Origin: Ascidia mentula
Taxonomy: Eukaryota > Chordata > Ascidiacea > Phlebobranchia > Ascidiidae
Assembly (NCBI GenBank): GCA_947561715.1
Contig: OX387199.1
Coordinates: forward strand, 811,001-875,000
Length of the DNA: 64,000 nucleotides
Reading direction: 5' to 3'
Shown piece after piece: positions 15,001-27,640 of the stretch; positions within the stretch are counted from its first letter, which is position 1, and each line of letters begins with the position of its first letter. A program made the translations under genes and the position numbers. Below the pieces are notes generated by a model. That model had not been told where the DNA came from and did no database searches. It was given only the letters and a program-made list of their open reading frames with translations.

Positions 15001-18000
15001 AACGCTCGCCATAGTGATGTGGCAAGTTCCCTTGGTTGAAGGCGTCTCCGCGCTTAGTGGTTGTTTGTTTGTCAAATTCCGGTTAATTTGTTAAGTTTAG
15101 CTGTTGTTGTTTCGCTGTTGGCGTTGTCTCGCCGTTATTCATCCGGGGTTCATGGTCATGTCGCTCCCTGGCAGTTCCGCTGTCGATCGCCTTAAGCGTG
15201 AGATATGAACGCTCGCCATAGTGATGTGGCAAGTTCCCTTGGATGAAGGCGTCTCCGCGCTTAGTGGTTGTTTGTTTGTTAAATTCCAGTTAATTTGTTA
15301 AGTTTAGCTGTTGTTGTTTCGCTGTTGGCGTTGTCTCGCCGTTATTCATCCGGGGTTCATGGTCATGTCGCTCCCTGGCAGTTCCGCTGTCGATCGCCTT
15401 AAGCGTGAGATATGAACGCTCGCCATAGTGATGTGGCAAGTTCCCTTGGATGAAGGCGTCTGCGCGCTTAGTGGTTGTTTGTTTGTTAAATTCCAGTTAA
15501 TTTGTTTAGTTTAGCTGTTGTTGTTTCGCTGTTGGCGTTGTCTCGCCGTTATTCATCCGGGGATCATGGTCATGTCGCTCCCTGGCAGTTCCGCTGTCGA
15601 TCGCCTTCAGCGTGAGATATGAACGCTCGTCATAGTGATGTGGCAAGTTCCCTTGGTTGAACGCGTCTCCGCGCTTAGTGGTTGTTTGTTTGTTAAATTC
15701 CGGTTAATTTGTTTAGTTTAGCTGTTGTTGTTTCGCTGTTGGCGTTGTCTCGCCGTTATTCATCCGGGGATCATGGTCATGTCGCTCCCTGGCAGTTCCG
15801 CTGTCGATCGCCTTCAGCGTGAGATATGAACGCTCGTCATAGTGATGTGGCAAGTTCCCTTGGTTGAACGCGTCTCCGCGCTTAGTGGTTGTTTGTTTGT
15901 TAAATTCCGGTTAATTTGTTAAGTTTAGCTGTTGCTGTTTCGCTGTTGGCGTTGTCTCGCCGTTATTCATCCTGGGTTCATGGTCAGGTCGCTCCCTGAC
16001 AGTTCCGCTGTCGATCGCCTTCAGCGTGAGATATGAACGCTCGCCATAGTGATGTGGCAAGTTCCCTTGGTTGAAGGCGTCTCCGCGCTTAGTGGTTGTT
16101 TGTTTGTTAAATTCCGGTTAATTTGTTAAGTTTAGCTGTTGTTGTTTCGCTGTTGGCGTTGTCTCGCCGTTATTCATCCGGGGTTCATGGTCATGTCGCT
16201 CCCTGGCAGTTCCGCTGTCGATCGCCTTCGGCGTGAGATATGAGCGCTCGCCATAGTGTTTCGGCAAGTACCTTTGGTTGAAGGCGTCTCCGCGCTTAGT
16301 GTTTGTTTGTTTGTCAAATTCCGGTTAATTTGTTGAGTTTAGCTGGTGTTGTTTTGCTGTTGTCGTTGTCTCGCCGTTATTCATCCGGGGTTCATGGCCA
16401 TGTCGCTCCCTGACAGTTCCGCTGTCGATCGCCTTCAGCGTGAGATATGAACTCTCGCCATAGTGATGTGGCAAGTTCCCTTGGTTGAACGCGTCTCCGC
16501 GCTTAGTGGTTGTTTGTTTGTTAAATTCCGGTTAATTTGTTAAGTTTAGCTGTTGTCGTTTCGCTGTTGGCGTTGTCTCGCCGTTATTCATCCGGGGTTC
16601 ATGGTCATGTCGCTCCCTGGCAGTTCCGCTGTCGATCGCCTTAAGCGTGAGATATGAACGCTCGCCATAGTGTTTCGGCAAGTACCTTTGGTTGAAGGCG
16701 TCTCCGCGCTTAGTGGTTGTTTGTTTGTTAAATTCCGGTTAATTTGTTAAGTTTAGCTGTTGCTGTTTCGCTGTTGGCGTTGTCTCGCCGTTATTCATCC
16801 TGGGTTCATGGTCATGTCGCTCCCTGACAGTTCCGCTGTCGATCGCCTTCAGCGTGAGATATGAACGCTCGTCATAGTGATGTGGCAAGTTCCCTTGGTT
16901 GAACGCGTCTCCGCGCTTAGTGGTTGTTTGTTTGTTAAATTCCGGTTAATTTGTTAAGTTTAGCTGTTGTTGTTTTGCTGTTGGCGTTGTCTCGCCGTTA
17001 TTCATCCGGGGTTCATGGTCATGTCGCTCCCTGACAGTTCCGCTGTCGATCGCCTTCAGCGTGAGATATGAACGCTCGTCATAGTGATGTGGCAAGTTCC
17101 CTTGGTTGAACGCGTCTCCGCGCTTAGTGGTTGTTTGTTTGTTAAATTCCGGGTAATTTGTTAAGTTTAGCTGTTGTTGTTTCGCTGTTGGCGTTGTCTC
17201 GCCGTTATTCATCCGGGGTTCATGGTCATGTCGCTCCCTGACAGTTCCGCTGTCGATCGCCTTCAGCGTGAGATATGAACTCTCGCCATAGTGATGTGGC
17301 AAGTTCCCTTGGTTGAAGGCGTCTCCGCGCTTAGTGGTTGTTTGTTTGTTAAATTCCGGGTAATTTGTTAAGTTTAGCTGTTGTTGTTTCGCTGTTGGCG
17401 TTGTCTCGCCGTTATTCATCCGGGGTTCATGGTCATGTCGCTCCCTGGCAGTTCCGCTGTCGATCGCCTTCGGCGTGAGATATGAGCGCTCGCCATAGTG
17501 TTTCGGCAAGTACCTTTGGTTGAAGGCGTCTCCGCGCTTAGTGTTTGTTTGTTTGTCAAATTCCGGTTAATTTGTTGAGTTTAGCTGGTGTTGTTTTGCT
17601 GTTGTCGTTGTCTCGCCGTTATTCATCCGGGGTTCATGGCCATGTCGCTCCCTGACAGTTCCGCTGTCGATCGCCTTCAGCGTGAGATATGAACTCTCGC
17701 CATAGCGATGTGGCAAGTTCCCTTGGTTGAACGCGTCTCCGCGCTTAGTGGTTGTTTGTTTGTTAAATTCCGGTTAATTTGTTAAGTTTAGCTGTTGTTG
17801 TTTCGCTGTTGGCGTTGTCTCGCCGTTATTCATCCGGGGTTCATGGTCATGTCGCTCCCTGGCAGTTCCGCTGTCGATCGCCTTAAGCGTGAGATATGAA
17901 CGCTCGCCATAGTGTTTCGGCAAGTACCTTTGGTTGAAGGCGTCTCCGCGCTTAGTGGTTGTTTGTTTGTTAAATTCCGGGTAATTTGTTAAGTTTAGCT

Positions 18001-19982
18001 GTTGTTGTTTCGCTGTTGGCGTTGTCTCGCCGTTATTCATCCGGGGTTCATGGTCATGTCGCTCCCTGACAGTTCCGCTGTCGATCGCCTTCAGCGTGAG
18101 ATATGAACGCTCGCCATAGTGATGTGGCAAGTTCCCTTGGTTGAACGCGTCTCCGCGCTTAGTGGTTGTTTGTTTGTTAAATTCCGGTTAATTTGTTAAG
18201 TTTAGCTGTTGCTGTTTCGCTGTTGGCGTTGTCTCGCCGTTATTCATCCTGGGTTCATGGTCATGTCGCTCCCTGGCAGTTCCGCTGTCGATCGCCTTCG
18301 GCGTGAGATATGAGCGCTCGCCATAGTGTTTCGGCAAGTACCTTTGGTTGAAGGCGTCTCCGCGCTTAGTGTTTGTTTGTTTGTCAAATTCCGGTTAATT
18401 TGTTGAGTTTAGCTGGTGTTGTTTTGCTGTTGTCGTTGTCTCGCCGTTATTCATCCGGGGTTCATGGTCATGTCGCTCCCTGACAGTTCCGCTGTCGATC
18501 GCCTTCAGCGTGAGATATGAACGCTCGCCATAGTGATTTGGCAAGTTCCCTTGGTTGAACGCGTCTCCGCGCTTAGTGGTTGTTTGTTTGTTGAATTCCG
18601 GGTAATTTGTTAAGTTTAGCTGTTGTTGTTTCGCTGTTGGCGTTGTCTCGCCGTTATTCATCCGGGGTTCATGGTCATGTCGCTCCCTGGCAGTTCCGCT
18701 GTCGATCGCCTTCGGCGTGAGATATGAGCGCTCGCCATAGTGTTTCGGCAAGTACCTTTGGTTGAAGGCGTCTCCGCGCTTAGTGTTTGTTTGTTTGTCA
18801 AATTCCGGTTAATTTGTTGAGTTTAGCTGGTGTTGTTTTGCTGTTGTCGTTGTCTCGCCGTTATTCATCCGGGGTTCATGGCCATGTCGCTCCCTGACAG
18901 TTCCGCTGTCGATCGCCTTCAGCGTGAGATATGAACGCTCGCCATAGTGATGTGGCAAGTTCCCTTGGTTGAAGGCGTCTCCGCGCTTAGTGGTTGTTTG
19001 TTTGTTAAATTCCGGGTAATTTGTTAAGTTTAGCTGTTGCTGTTTCGCTGTTGGCGTTGTCTCGCCGTTATTCATCCTGGGTTCATGGTCATGTCGCTCC
19101 CTGACAGTTCCGCTGTCGATCGCCTTCGGCGTGAGATATGAACGCTCGCCATAGTGATGTGGCAAGTTCCTTTGGTTGAAGGCGTCTCCGCGCTTAGTGG
19201 TTGTTTGTTTGTTAAATTCCGGTTAATTTGTTAAGTTTAGCTGTTGCTGTTTCGCTGTTGGCGTTGTCTCGCCGTTATTCATCCGGGGTTCATGGTCAGG
19301 TCGCTCCCTGACAGTTCCGCTGTCGATCGCCTTCAGCGTGAGATATGAACGCTCGCCATAGTGATGTGGCAAGTTCCCTTGGTTGAAGGCGTCTCCGCGC
19401 TTAGTGGTTGTTTGTTTGTTAAATTCCGGGTAATTTTTTATGTTTAGCTGTTGTTGTTTCGCTGTTGGCGTTGTCTCGCCGTTATTCATCCGGGGTTCAT
19501 GGTCATGTCGCTCCCTGGCAGTTCCGCTGTCGATCACTTTCGGCGTGAGATATGAGCGCTCGCCATAGTGTTTCGGCAAGTACCTTTGGTTGAAGGCGTC
19601 TCCGCGCTTAGTGGTTGTTTGTTTGTCAAATTCCGGGTAATTTGTTGAGTTTAGCTGGTGTTGTTTTGCTGTTGTCGTTGTCTCGCCGTTATTCATCCGG
19701 GGTTCATGGCCATGTCGCTCCCTGACAGTTCCGCTGTCGATCGCCTTCAGCGTGAGATATGAACGCTCGCCATAGTGATGTGGCAAGTTCCTTTGGTTGA
19801 AGGCGTCTCCGCGCTTAGTGGTTGTTTGTTTGTTAAATTCCGGTTAATTTGTTAAGTTTAGCTGTTGTTGTTTCGCTGTTGGCGTTGTCTCGCCGTTATT
19901 CATCCGGGGTTCATGGTCATGTCGCTCCCTGGCAGTTCCGCTGTCGATCGCCTTCGGCGTGAGATATGAACGCTCGCCATAG
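1..19982. repeat. 207-bp satellite array, about 96 copies
   Basis: Head-to-tail tandem repeat with a 207-base period running from before the window start to an abrupt end near 19,982. Monomers differ by a few shared variants, for example cttaagcg, cttcagcg or cttcggcg in one spot and 'gtgatgtggcaag' or 'gtgtttcggcaag' in another. The same variant combinations recur every 2070 bases (10 monomers, e.g. near 1279 and 3349) and every 4140 bases (20 monomers, e.g. rare 'taatgtgttg' at about 7634 and 11774), so there is higher-order structure. The unit is visibly more GC-rich than the flanking DNA. Because 207 is a multiple of three, one minus-strand frame stays open through each monomer, but most monomers carry TAA where others have TAC. 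I infer non-coding satellite DNA. Confidence 0.97.
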
Positions 19983-20326
19983 CTTCTCAAGTTTAGAAGA
20001 TATTCATCTTTTCGTGGTAAGGACACTGAAACCTACTTTGATTTCTTAGCTCTTTTTGTGTCTTTGATGGCGACGTTGTGTTATTGAATTTTTAAAGGCA
20101 AATATTTATTTTTTCGATATTTAAGATTCATCCAATCACCACCAGAAGACGACATGATGAAGATTTGTAAAATAAAATATTTCGTTTTGTGTTGTTTGGG
20201 GGGAGGGAAGGGATGGGGTTAAAGGTCAACTCGTCGGAGGTGAAAGGTGTCAGATTGTAGTTTAGTTTAGAGATTGGAAAGGAAGTGATAGGTTTCGATT
20301 ATCGCGGGATTAATAAGACATACTCA
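19983..20326. other. Unique spacer between two satellite families
   Basis: The 207-bp monomer breaks off inside a unit and is followed by AT-rich unique sequence with a G-rich patch near 20,200. I see no exon, RNA gene or repeat here. Confidence 0.6.
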
Positions 20327-22360
20327 TTATGCATTTATCTAATAGAGTACTTAACTAGAATATCCCCTAACTAACAATATATACCACCCTATCTATTTAG
20401 GCATCTATCTAATAGAGTACTTAACTGGAATAACCCCTAACTAACAATATATACCACCCTATCTATTTAGGCATCTATCTAATAGAGTACTTAACTGGAA
20501 TAACCCCTAACTAACAATATATACCACCCTATCTATTTATGCATCTATCTAATAGAGTACTTAACTAGAATATCCCCTAACTAACAATATATACCACCCT
20601 ATCTATTTATGCATCTATCTAATAGAGTACTTGACTAGAATATCCCCTAACTAACAATATATACCACCCTATCTATTTAGGCATCTATCTTATGGAGTAC
20701 TTAACTGGAATAACCCCTAACTAACAATATATACCACCCTATCTATTTATGCATCTATCTAATAGAGTACTTAACTGGAATAACCCCTAACTAACAATAT
20801 ATACCACCCTATCTATTTAGGCATCTATCTAGTAGAGTACTTAACTGGAATAACCCCTAACTAACAATATATACCACCCTATCTATTTATGCATCTATCT
20901 AATAGAGTAGAGTACTTAACTAGAATAACCCCTAACTAACAATATATACCACCCTATCTATTTATGCATCTATCTAATAGAGTAGAGTACTTAACTAGAA
21001 TAACCCCTAACTAACAATATATACCACCCTATCTATTTATGCATCTATCTAATAGAGTAGAGTACTTAACTAGAATAACCCCTAACTAACAATATATACC
21101 ACCCTATCTATTTATGCAACTATCTAATAGAGTACTTAACTAGAATAACCCCTAACTAACAATATATACCACCCTATCTATTTATGCAACTATCTAATAG
21201 AGTACTTAACTAGAATAGCCCCTAACTAACAATATATACCACCATATCTATTTATGCAACTATCTAATAGAGTACTTAACTAGAATAACCCCTAACTAAC
21301 AATATATACCACCCTATCTATTTATGCAACTATCTAATAGAGTACTTAACTAGAATAACCCCTAACTAACAATATATACCACCATATCTATTTGTGCATC
21401 TATCTAATAGAGTACTTAACTAGAATAGCCCCCAACTAACAATATATACCACCCTATCTATTTATGCAACTATCTAATAGAGTACTTAACTAGAATAACC
21501 CCTAACTAACAATATATACCACCCTATCTATTTATGCAACTATCTAATAGAGTACTTAACTAGAATAGCCCCTAACTAACAATATATACCACCCTATCTA
21601 TTTATGCAACTATCTAATAGAGTACTTAACTAGAATAACCCCTAACTAACAATATATACCACCCTATCTATTTATGCAACTATCTAATAGAGTACTTAAC
21701 TAGAATAGCCCCCAACTAACAATATATACCACCCTATCTATTTATGCAACTATCTAATAGAGTACTTAACTAGAATAACCCCTAACTAACAATATATACC
21801 ACCCTATCTATTTATGCAACTATCTAATAGAGTACTTAACTAGAATAGCCCCTAACTAACAATATATACCACCCTATCTATTTATGCAACTATCTAATAG
21901 AGTACTTAACTAGAATAGCCCCCAACTAACAATATATACCACCCTATCTATTTATGCAACTATCTAATAGAGTACTTAACTAGAATAGCCCCTAACTAAC
22001 AATATATACCACCCTATCTATTTATGCAACTATCTAATAGAGTACTTTACTGGAACAACCCCTAACTAACAATATATACCACCATATCTATTTATGCAAC
22101 TATCTAATAGAGTACTTAACTAGAATAACCCCTAACTAACAATATATACCACCCTATCTATTTATGTATCTATCCAATAGAGTACTTAACTAGAATAGCC
22201 CCTAACTAACAATATATACCACCCTATCTATTTATGTATCTATCCAATAGATTACGTATCTAGAATAGCCCCTAACTAACAATATGTGCCACCATATCTA
22301 TTTATGCATCTATCTAATAGAGTACTTAACTAGAATAGCCCCTAACTAACAATATATGCT
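20327..22360. repeat. 70-bp tandem array, about 29 copies
   Basis: Direct repeats with a 70-base period built around 'ctatctaatagagtac', 'ttaactagaata' and 'cccctaactaacaatatat'. Three consecutive units near 20,900-21,060 carry a 5-base internal duplication (gagtagagtac), giving 75-base units. Variants such as atgcatc/atgcaac and ataacccc/atagcccc alternate in blocks, showing local amplification. It is AT-rich, with no long reading frame. Confidence 0.95.
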
Positions 22361-23045
22361 ACCAAAGGTAGCTATTGAAAGAGTACTTAACTAGAATAGC
22401 CCCTAACTAACAATATATGCTACCAAAGGTAGCTATTGAAAGAGTACTTAACTAGAATAGCCCCTAACTAACAATATATGCTACCAAAGGTAGCTATTGA
22501 AGGAGTACGTAACTAAAATGACCCTAACTAACAATATATGCTATCAAAGGTAGCTATTGAAAGAGTACGTAACTAAAATAGCCCCTAACTTACAATATAT
22601 GCACACAAAGGTATCTATTTATAGAGTACGTTAACTAGAATAGCCCCTAACTAACAATATATGCTACCAAAATCTATCTATTTATAAAGTACGTAACTAA
22701 AATAGCCCCTAACTAACAATATGTGCTACCAAAGGTATCTATTTGTGTATCTATTTAATAGAGTACGTATCTAGAACAGCCCCCAACTAACAATATATAC
22801 CACCAAAGGTATATATTTATGCATCTATCTAATTGAGTACGTAACTAAAATAACCCCTAACTAACAATATATCCTAATAAGAGTACTTCACTAGAATAGC
22901 CCCAAACTAACAATATATGCTACGAAAAGTATCTATTTATGCAACTATTTAATAGATTACGTAACTAGTATAGTACCCAACTAACACTGTATCCTACCAT
23001 ACGTATCTATTTACGTATCTGTCTAATAGATTACATAACTAGAAT
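22361..23045. repeat. 61-bp variant units and degenerate junction
   Basis: Between the 70-bp and 46-bp arrays, several units have a 61-base period. The 'ccaccctatctatttatgcatctatctaata' segment is replaced by 'accaaaggtagctattgaa', while the gagtac-ttaactagaatag-cccctaactaac core is kept. After about 22,620 the units become irregular. This is an intermediate form between the two flanking arrays. Confidence 0.85.
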
Positions 23046-24600
23046 AGATCCTCTATTTGTGCAACTATCTAATAGAGTACATAACTAGAATAATTCTTCT
23101 ATTTGTGCAACTATCTAATAGAGTACATAACTAGAATAGATCTTCTATTTGTGCAACTATCTAATAGAGTACATAACTAGAATAGATCCTCTATTTGTGC
23201 AACTATCTAATAGAGAACATAACTAGAATAGATCCTCTATTTGTGCAACTATCTAATAGAGAACATAACTAGAATAGATCCTCTATTTGTGCAACTATCT
23301 AATAGAGTACATAACTAGAATAGATATCCTATTTGTGCAACTATCTAATAGAGTACATAACTAGAATAATTCTTCTATTTGTGCAACTATCTAATAGAGT
23401 ACATAACTAGAATAGATCCTCTATTTGTGCAACTATCTAATAGAGAACATAACTAGAATAGATCCTCTATTTGTGCAACTATCTAATAGAGTACATAACT
23501 AGAATAGATCCTCTATTTGTGCAACTATCTAATAGAGAACATAACTAGAATAGATCCTCTATTTGTGCAACTATCTAATAGAGTACATAACTAGAATAGA
23601 TCTTCTATTTGTGCAACTATCTAATAGAGTACATAACTAGAATAGATCCTCTATTTGTGCAACTATCTAATAGAGTACATAACTAGAATAATTCTTCTAT
23701 TTGTGCAACTATCTAATAGAGTACATAACTAGAATAGATATTCTATTTGTGCAACTATCTAATAGAGTACATAACTAGAATAGATATTCTATTTGTGCAA
23801 CTATCTAATAGAGTACATAACTAGAATAGATATTCTATTTGTGCAACTATCTAATAGAGTACATAACTAGAATAATTCTTCTATTTGTGCAACTATCTAA
23901 TAGAGTACATAACCAGAATAGATCTTCTATTTGTGCAACTATCTAATAGAGTACATAACCAGAATAGATCCTCTATTTGTGCAACTATCTAATAGAGTAC
24001 ATAACCAGAATAGATCCTCTATTTGTGCAACTATCTAATAGAGTACATAACTAGAATAGATCTTCTATTTGTGCAACTATCTAATAGAGTACATAACTAG
24101 AATAGATCTTCTATTTGTGCAACTATCTAATAGAGTACATAACCAGAATCGATCCTCTATTTGTGCAACTATCTGATAGAGTACATAACCAGAATAGATC
24201 CTCTATTTGTGCAACTATCTAATAGAGTACATAACTAGAATAGATCCTCTATTTGTGCAACTATCTAATAGAGTACATAACTAGAATAGATCTTCTATTT
24301 GTGCAACTATCTAATAGAGTACATAACCAGAATAGATCCTCTATTTGTGCAACTATCTGATAGAGTACATAACTAGAATAGATCCTCTATTTGTGCAACT
24401 ATCTAATAGAGTACATAACTAGAATAGATCCTCTATTTGTGCAACTATCTAATAGAGTACATAACTAGAATAGATCTTCTATTTGTGCAACTATCTAATA
24501 GAGAACATAGAGTACATAACTAGAATAATTCTTCTATTTGTGCAACTATCTAATAAAGTACATAACTAGAATAGATTTGCTATTTTTGCAACTATTAAAT
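23046..24600. repeat. 46-bp tandem array, about 34 copies
   Basis: Period of 46 bases. The unit joins 'ctatttgtgcaactatct', 'aatagagtacataac' and 'tagaatagatc'. It equals the 70-bp unit without the 'cccctaactaacaatatatacc' portion. Unit subtypes (gatcct, gatctt, gatatt, aattctt) are interleaved, and one unit near 24,505 contains a short internal duplication. Confidence 0.95.
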
Positions 24601-24960
24601 AAAATACACAACTAGAATAATATTTATGCAACCTTATAATAGAGTGCATAATTAGAATGTATAACGTACAATATGTACTATCATACAAACCGATTTATGC
24701 AACTATTTTATGCCGTACTTGATTGGAATAGATCTAACTAGCGCAATATACTACGATACGAATCGTTGTATTTAACTATCTTATACAGTACACAACTACA
24801 AAAAAACTAACTAACATAACATCCTACCATACGAATCTATTTAAGCAACTATCCACTACAATCCACAACTAGAAAGTTCCAATCAACAAACATGCGAAAA
24901 GGATTCGTGCAACTGTGTAATGGGTATATTGAATAGTCAAATAAAATAGCTCTTACAATA
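24601..24960. repeat. Decayed tail of the 46/70-bp family
   Basis: Irregular, mutated copies of the same unit (remnants such as 'tatttatgcaacc', 'agagtgcataattagaat' and 'aagcaactatccacta') fade gradually into unique AT-rich sequence. The gradual decay contrasts with the sharp end of the 207-bp array. Confidence 0.7.
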
Positions 24961-25492
24961 CATAACACCGCAAAACATATTTACCCAACCTTCTATTCTA
25001 GCATACCCCCAAATTTAAAGTTTTCTTATTGTACGAATTTATTGTGCATCCAACCAATATAATAGAATACCATTTTTTTTTCTTTTATCGGAAATGTCAA
25101 CTGCCCTCGTTTCTTTCGGATGCGCTTTCATCAATGGTGTCAAACATATGTTGCGTCTATGTAAATAAAAATGTCAAAGAAAATATATGTGATTGGTTTA
25201 ACTTTATTGAAATGCTTTATTTTCGAAACCATCGAGTTTGTCTTTGAATCGCCGTGTTTCAAAATTGAACTCTGAACCCAGTTTAGTTCATTTAAAAATC
25301 TTCAGCACCAACTGGAGTCAACGAGTTCATTGTTAAATCGACTTGTTTCAAAAATGAACCCATTGACCTCGGTTGAGTTCATTCAAATGTCTTCGGCAAT
25401 ATTTTGGGGGTTAACTAACACTTTTTCTGCCCTTTTTGCCAAATTCCACTACTCACACTAATGTCAAACTATAATTAAATTACAAAAAAGAT
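24961..25492. other. AT-rich unique spacer
   Basis: No convincing exon or RNA gene. There is a degenerate duplicated motif: 'ttgaactctgaacccagtttagttcattt' near 25,267 resembles 'aatgaacccattgacctcggttgagttcatt' near 25,355, about 90 bases apart. This suggests an old tandem duplication. Confidence 0.4.
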
Positions 25493-26692
25493 TAGGTGCA
25501 CACTGTACATCAGGATCGGATTTGCTTCCATTATCTGATGCACCATGTACATCAGAATTGCTCGCTTCAATCATCTGATGTACATCATGTTGATCGGGAT
25601 CGGTTGGTTTCTTTATCTGGTGCTCCATGTACATCAGTACCGCTCGTTTCCATCATCTGGTGCACCATGTTGATCGGGATCGGTTGGCTTCGTCATCTGG
25701 TGCACCATGTTGATCAGGATCGGTTGGTTTCCATCGTCTGGTGCGTCGTGTTGATCGGGATCGGTTGGCTTCGTCATCTGGTGCACCATGTTGATCGGGA
25801 TCTGTTGGCTTCGTCATCTGGTGCACCATGTTGATCGGGACCGGTTGGCTTTGTCATCTGGTGCACCATGTTGATCGGGATCTGTTGGTTTCTCTATCTG
25901 GTGCACCATGTTGATCGGGATCTTCGTCATCTGGTGCACCATGTTGATCGGGATCTGTTGGCTTCGTCATCTGGTGCACCATGTTGATCGGGATCTGTTG
26001 GCTTCGTCATCTGGTGCACCATGTTGATCGGGACCGGTTGGCTTTGTCATCTGGTGCACCATGTTGATCGGGATCTGTTGGTTTCTTTATCTGGTGCACC
26101 ATGTTGATCGGGATCTTCGTCATCTGGTGCACCATGTTGATCGGGATCGGTTGGCTTCGTCATCTGGTGCTCCATGTACATCAATACCGCTCGTTTCCAT
26201 CGTCTGGTGCGTCGTGTTGATCGGGATCGGTTGGCTTCGTCATCTGGTGCACCATGTTGATCGGGATCTGTTGGCTTCGTCATCTGGTGCACCATGTTGA
26301 TCGGGATCGGTTGGCTTCGTCATCTGGTGCACCATGTTGATCGGGATCGGTTGGCTTCGTCATCTGGTGCACCATGTTGATCGGGATCGGTTGGCTTCGT
26401 CATCTGGTGCACCATGTTGATCGGGATCTGTTGGCTTCTTCATCTGGTGCACCATGTTGATCGGGATCTGTTGGCTTCGTCATCTGGTGCACCATGTTGA
26501 TCGGGATCTGTTGGTTTCTCTATCTGGTGCACCATGTTGATCGGGATCGGTTGGCTTCGTCATCTGGTACACCATGTTGATCGGGATCGGTTGGCTTCGT
26601 TATCTGGTGCACCATGTTGATCGGGATCGGTTGGTTTCTCTATCTGGTGCACCATGTTGATCGGGATCGGTTGGTTTCTCTATCTGGTGCAT
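25493..26692. repeat. 40-bp tandem array, about 30 copies
   Basis: Period of 40 bases with core 'ctggtgcaccatgttgatcg' followed by 'ggatcggttggcttcgtcat'. A second monomer type with 'tccatgtacatcagtaccgc' appears near 25,625 and 26,170, and near 25,500-25,600 in less regular form. Near 25,920 and 26,112 a unit has lost about 10 bases (ggatcttcgtcat). Reading frames of 79-112 codons on both strands are by-products of the repeat. Confidence 0.95.
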
Positions 26693-27462
26693 CTAATCCT
26701 TCATCTAAAGTACTCAACCCTTTAGAGCCCAAGGGTATACTGAGCAATAACAAAAATAATGTTCAGCGTTTTGTTGCGTTAATGGGTCCAATAAACACAT
26801 TTCATGAAAAAAATTTGAGATGTTTGACCGTTAACCCCCATTTTTTTGGAGCCAAAAATAACCTTAATTAGGTCCTTGTTGTTGCTACACAAGTTGTAAC
26901 AGCTATATTTGAAAAGTTTTATAGGTCAATGATTATTTATACCTATAAACTTTGAAACAACCTACGCAAATAGCTAGCCTATATTACCATGCATAAAATA
27001 AAAACCTGACCCGAAATCGCAACAATAGATGATGCACGTATTATTTCTAGTATCATGTGATGCTGCTATGTAATAGTATTCATTGAAAAGCTTAAAAACA
27101 TGATTCATAAAAATTCAACGTACCTGTCACAAATGCCCTGTGTCCGATGCAGGTTTATCACTAAATAAAAATAAATACATTTGAATAAAAAAAAAAAACT
27201 TAGTTGCAAAATTCTTGAAGTGCATGAAGGCCGACATTAAAGCGGTGTGTAATGTTACAAGCCTTTCTATGATTATTAGTTTGTTCTATTTTGACAATTC
27301 ACGTGGAATCCAATATTTATTCAAGTTATAATGATGATAAGTAACTTTTGCGCCGACCAGCTTGACAATTATTATTTAGAGCCAAGACACGTGGAATGTT
27401 TTTCAATTTAACCTCACTACAAAAACTTTCAGGGTCAGATTAAAAGCATCGCTTGGGTGCAG
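26693..27462. other. Unique AT-rich sequence, no gene seen
   Basis: Low-complexity A and T tracts (a poly-A near 27,190) and short open frames only. No splice-bounded exon with protein-like translation was found on either strand. Confidence 0.5.
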
Positions 27463-27640
27463 CTTCCTGAAATGCGCGGACAGGCCTCAATACTACGCAG
27501 GGTGCAGCTTCCTGCAATGCGTGCGTAGACCTCAATACAACGCAGGGTGCAGCTTCCTGAAATGTGTGCGTGGACCTCAATACTACGCAGGGTGCAGCTT
27601 CCTGAAATGTGTGCGTGGACCCCCATATCGCAGCAAACAA
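27463..27640. repeat. 45-bp minisatellite, 4 copies
   Basis: Four direct copies of a 45-base unit beginning 'gggtgcagcttcctgaaatg' and ending 'cctcaatactacgca'. The period is a multiple of three, so three minus-strand frames run through it with 15-residue repeats. I treat these as repeat by-products. Confidence 0.9.

Noticed and set aside
386..20026. Nineteen minus-strand frames of 60-256 codons repeating a 69-residue motif
   Set aside because: They are one frame of the 207-bp satellite. They begin at TTG rather than ATG, and their ends reflect a TAC/TAA variant, so a protein family is not supported.
20327..24600. CRISPR-like array of regular repeats
   Set aside because: Units are contiguous, with no unique spacers between repeats, and the genome is eukaryotic.
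25496..26871. Frames of 79-112 codons on both strands with HHVDRDR-like repeats
   Set aside because: They are by-products of the 40-bp tandem array; both strands are open in the same place and there are no splice or start contexts.
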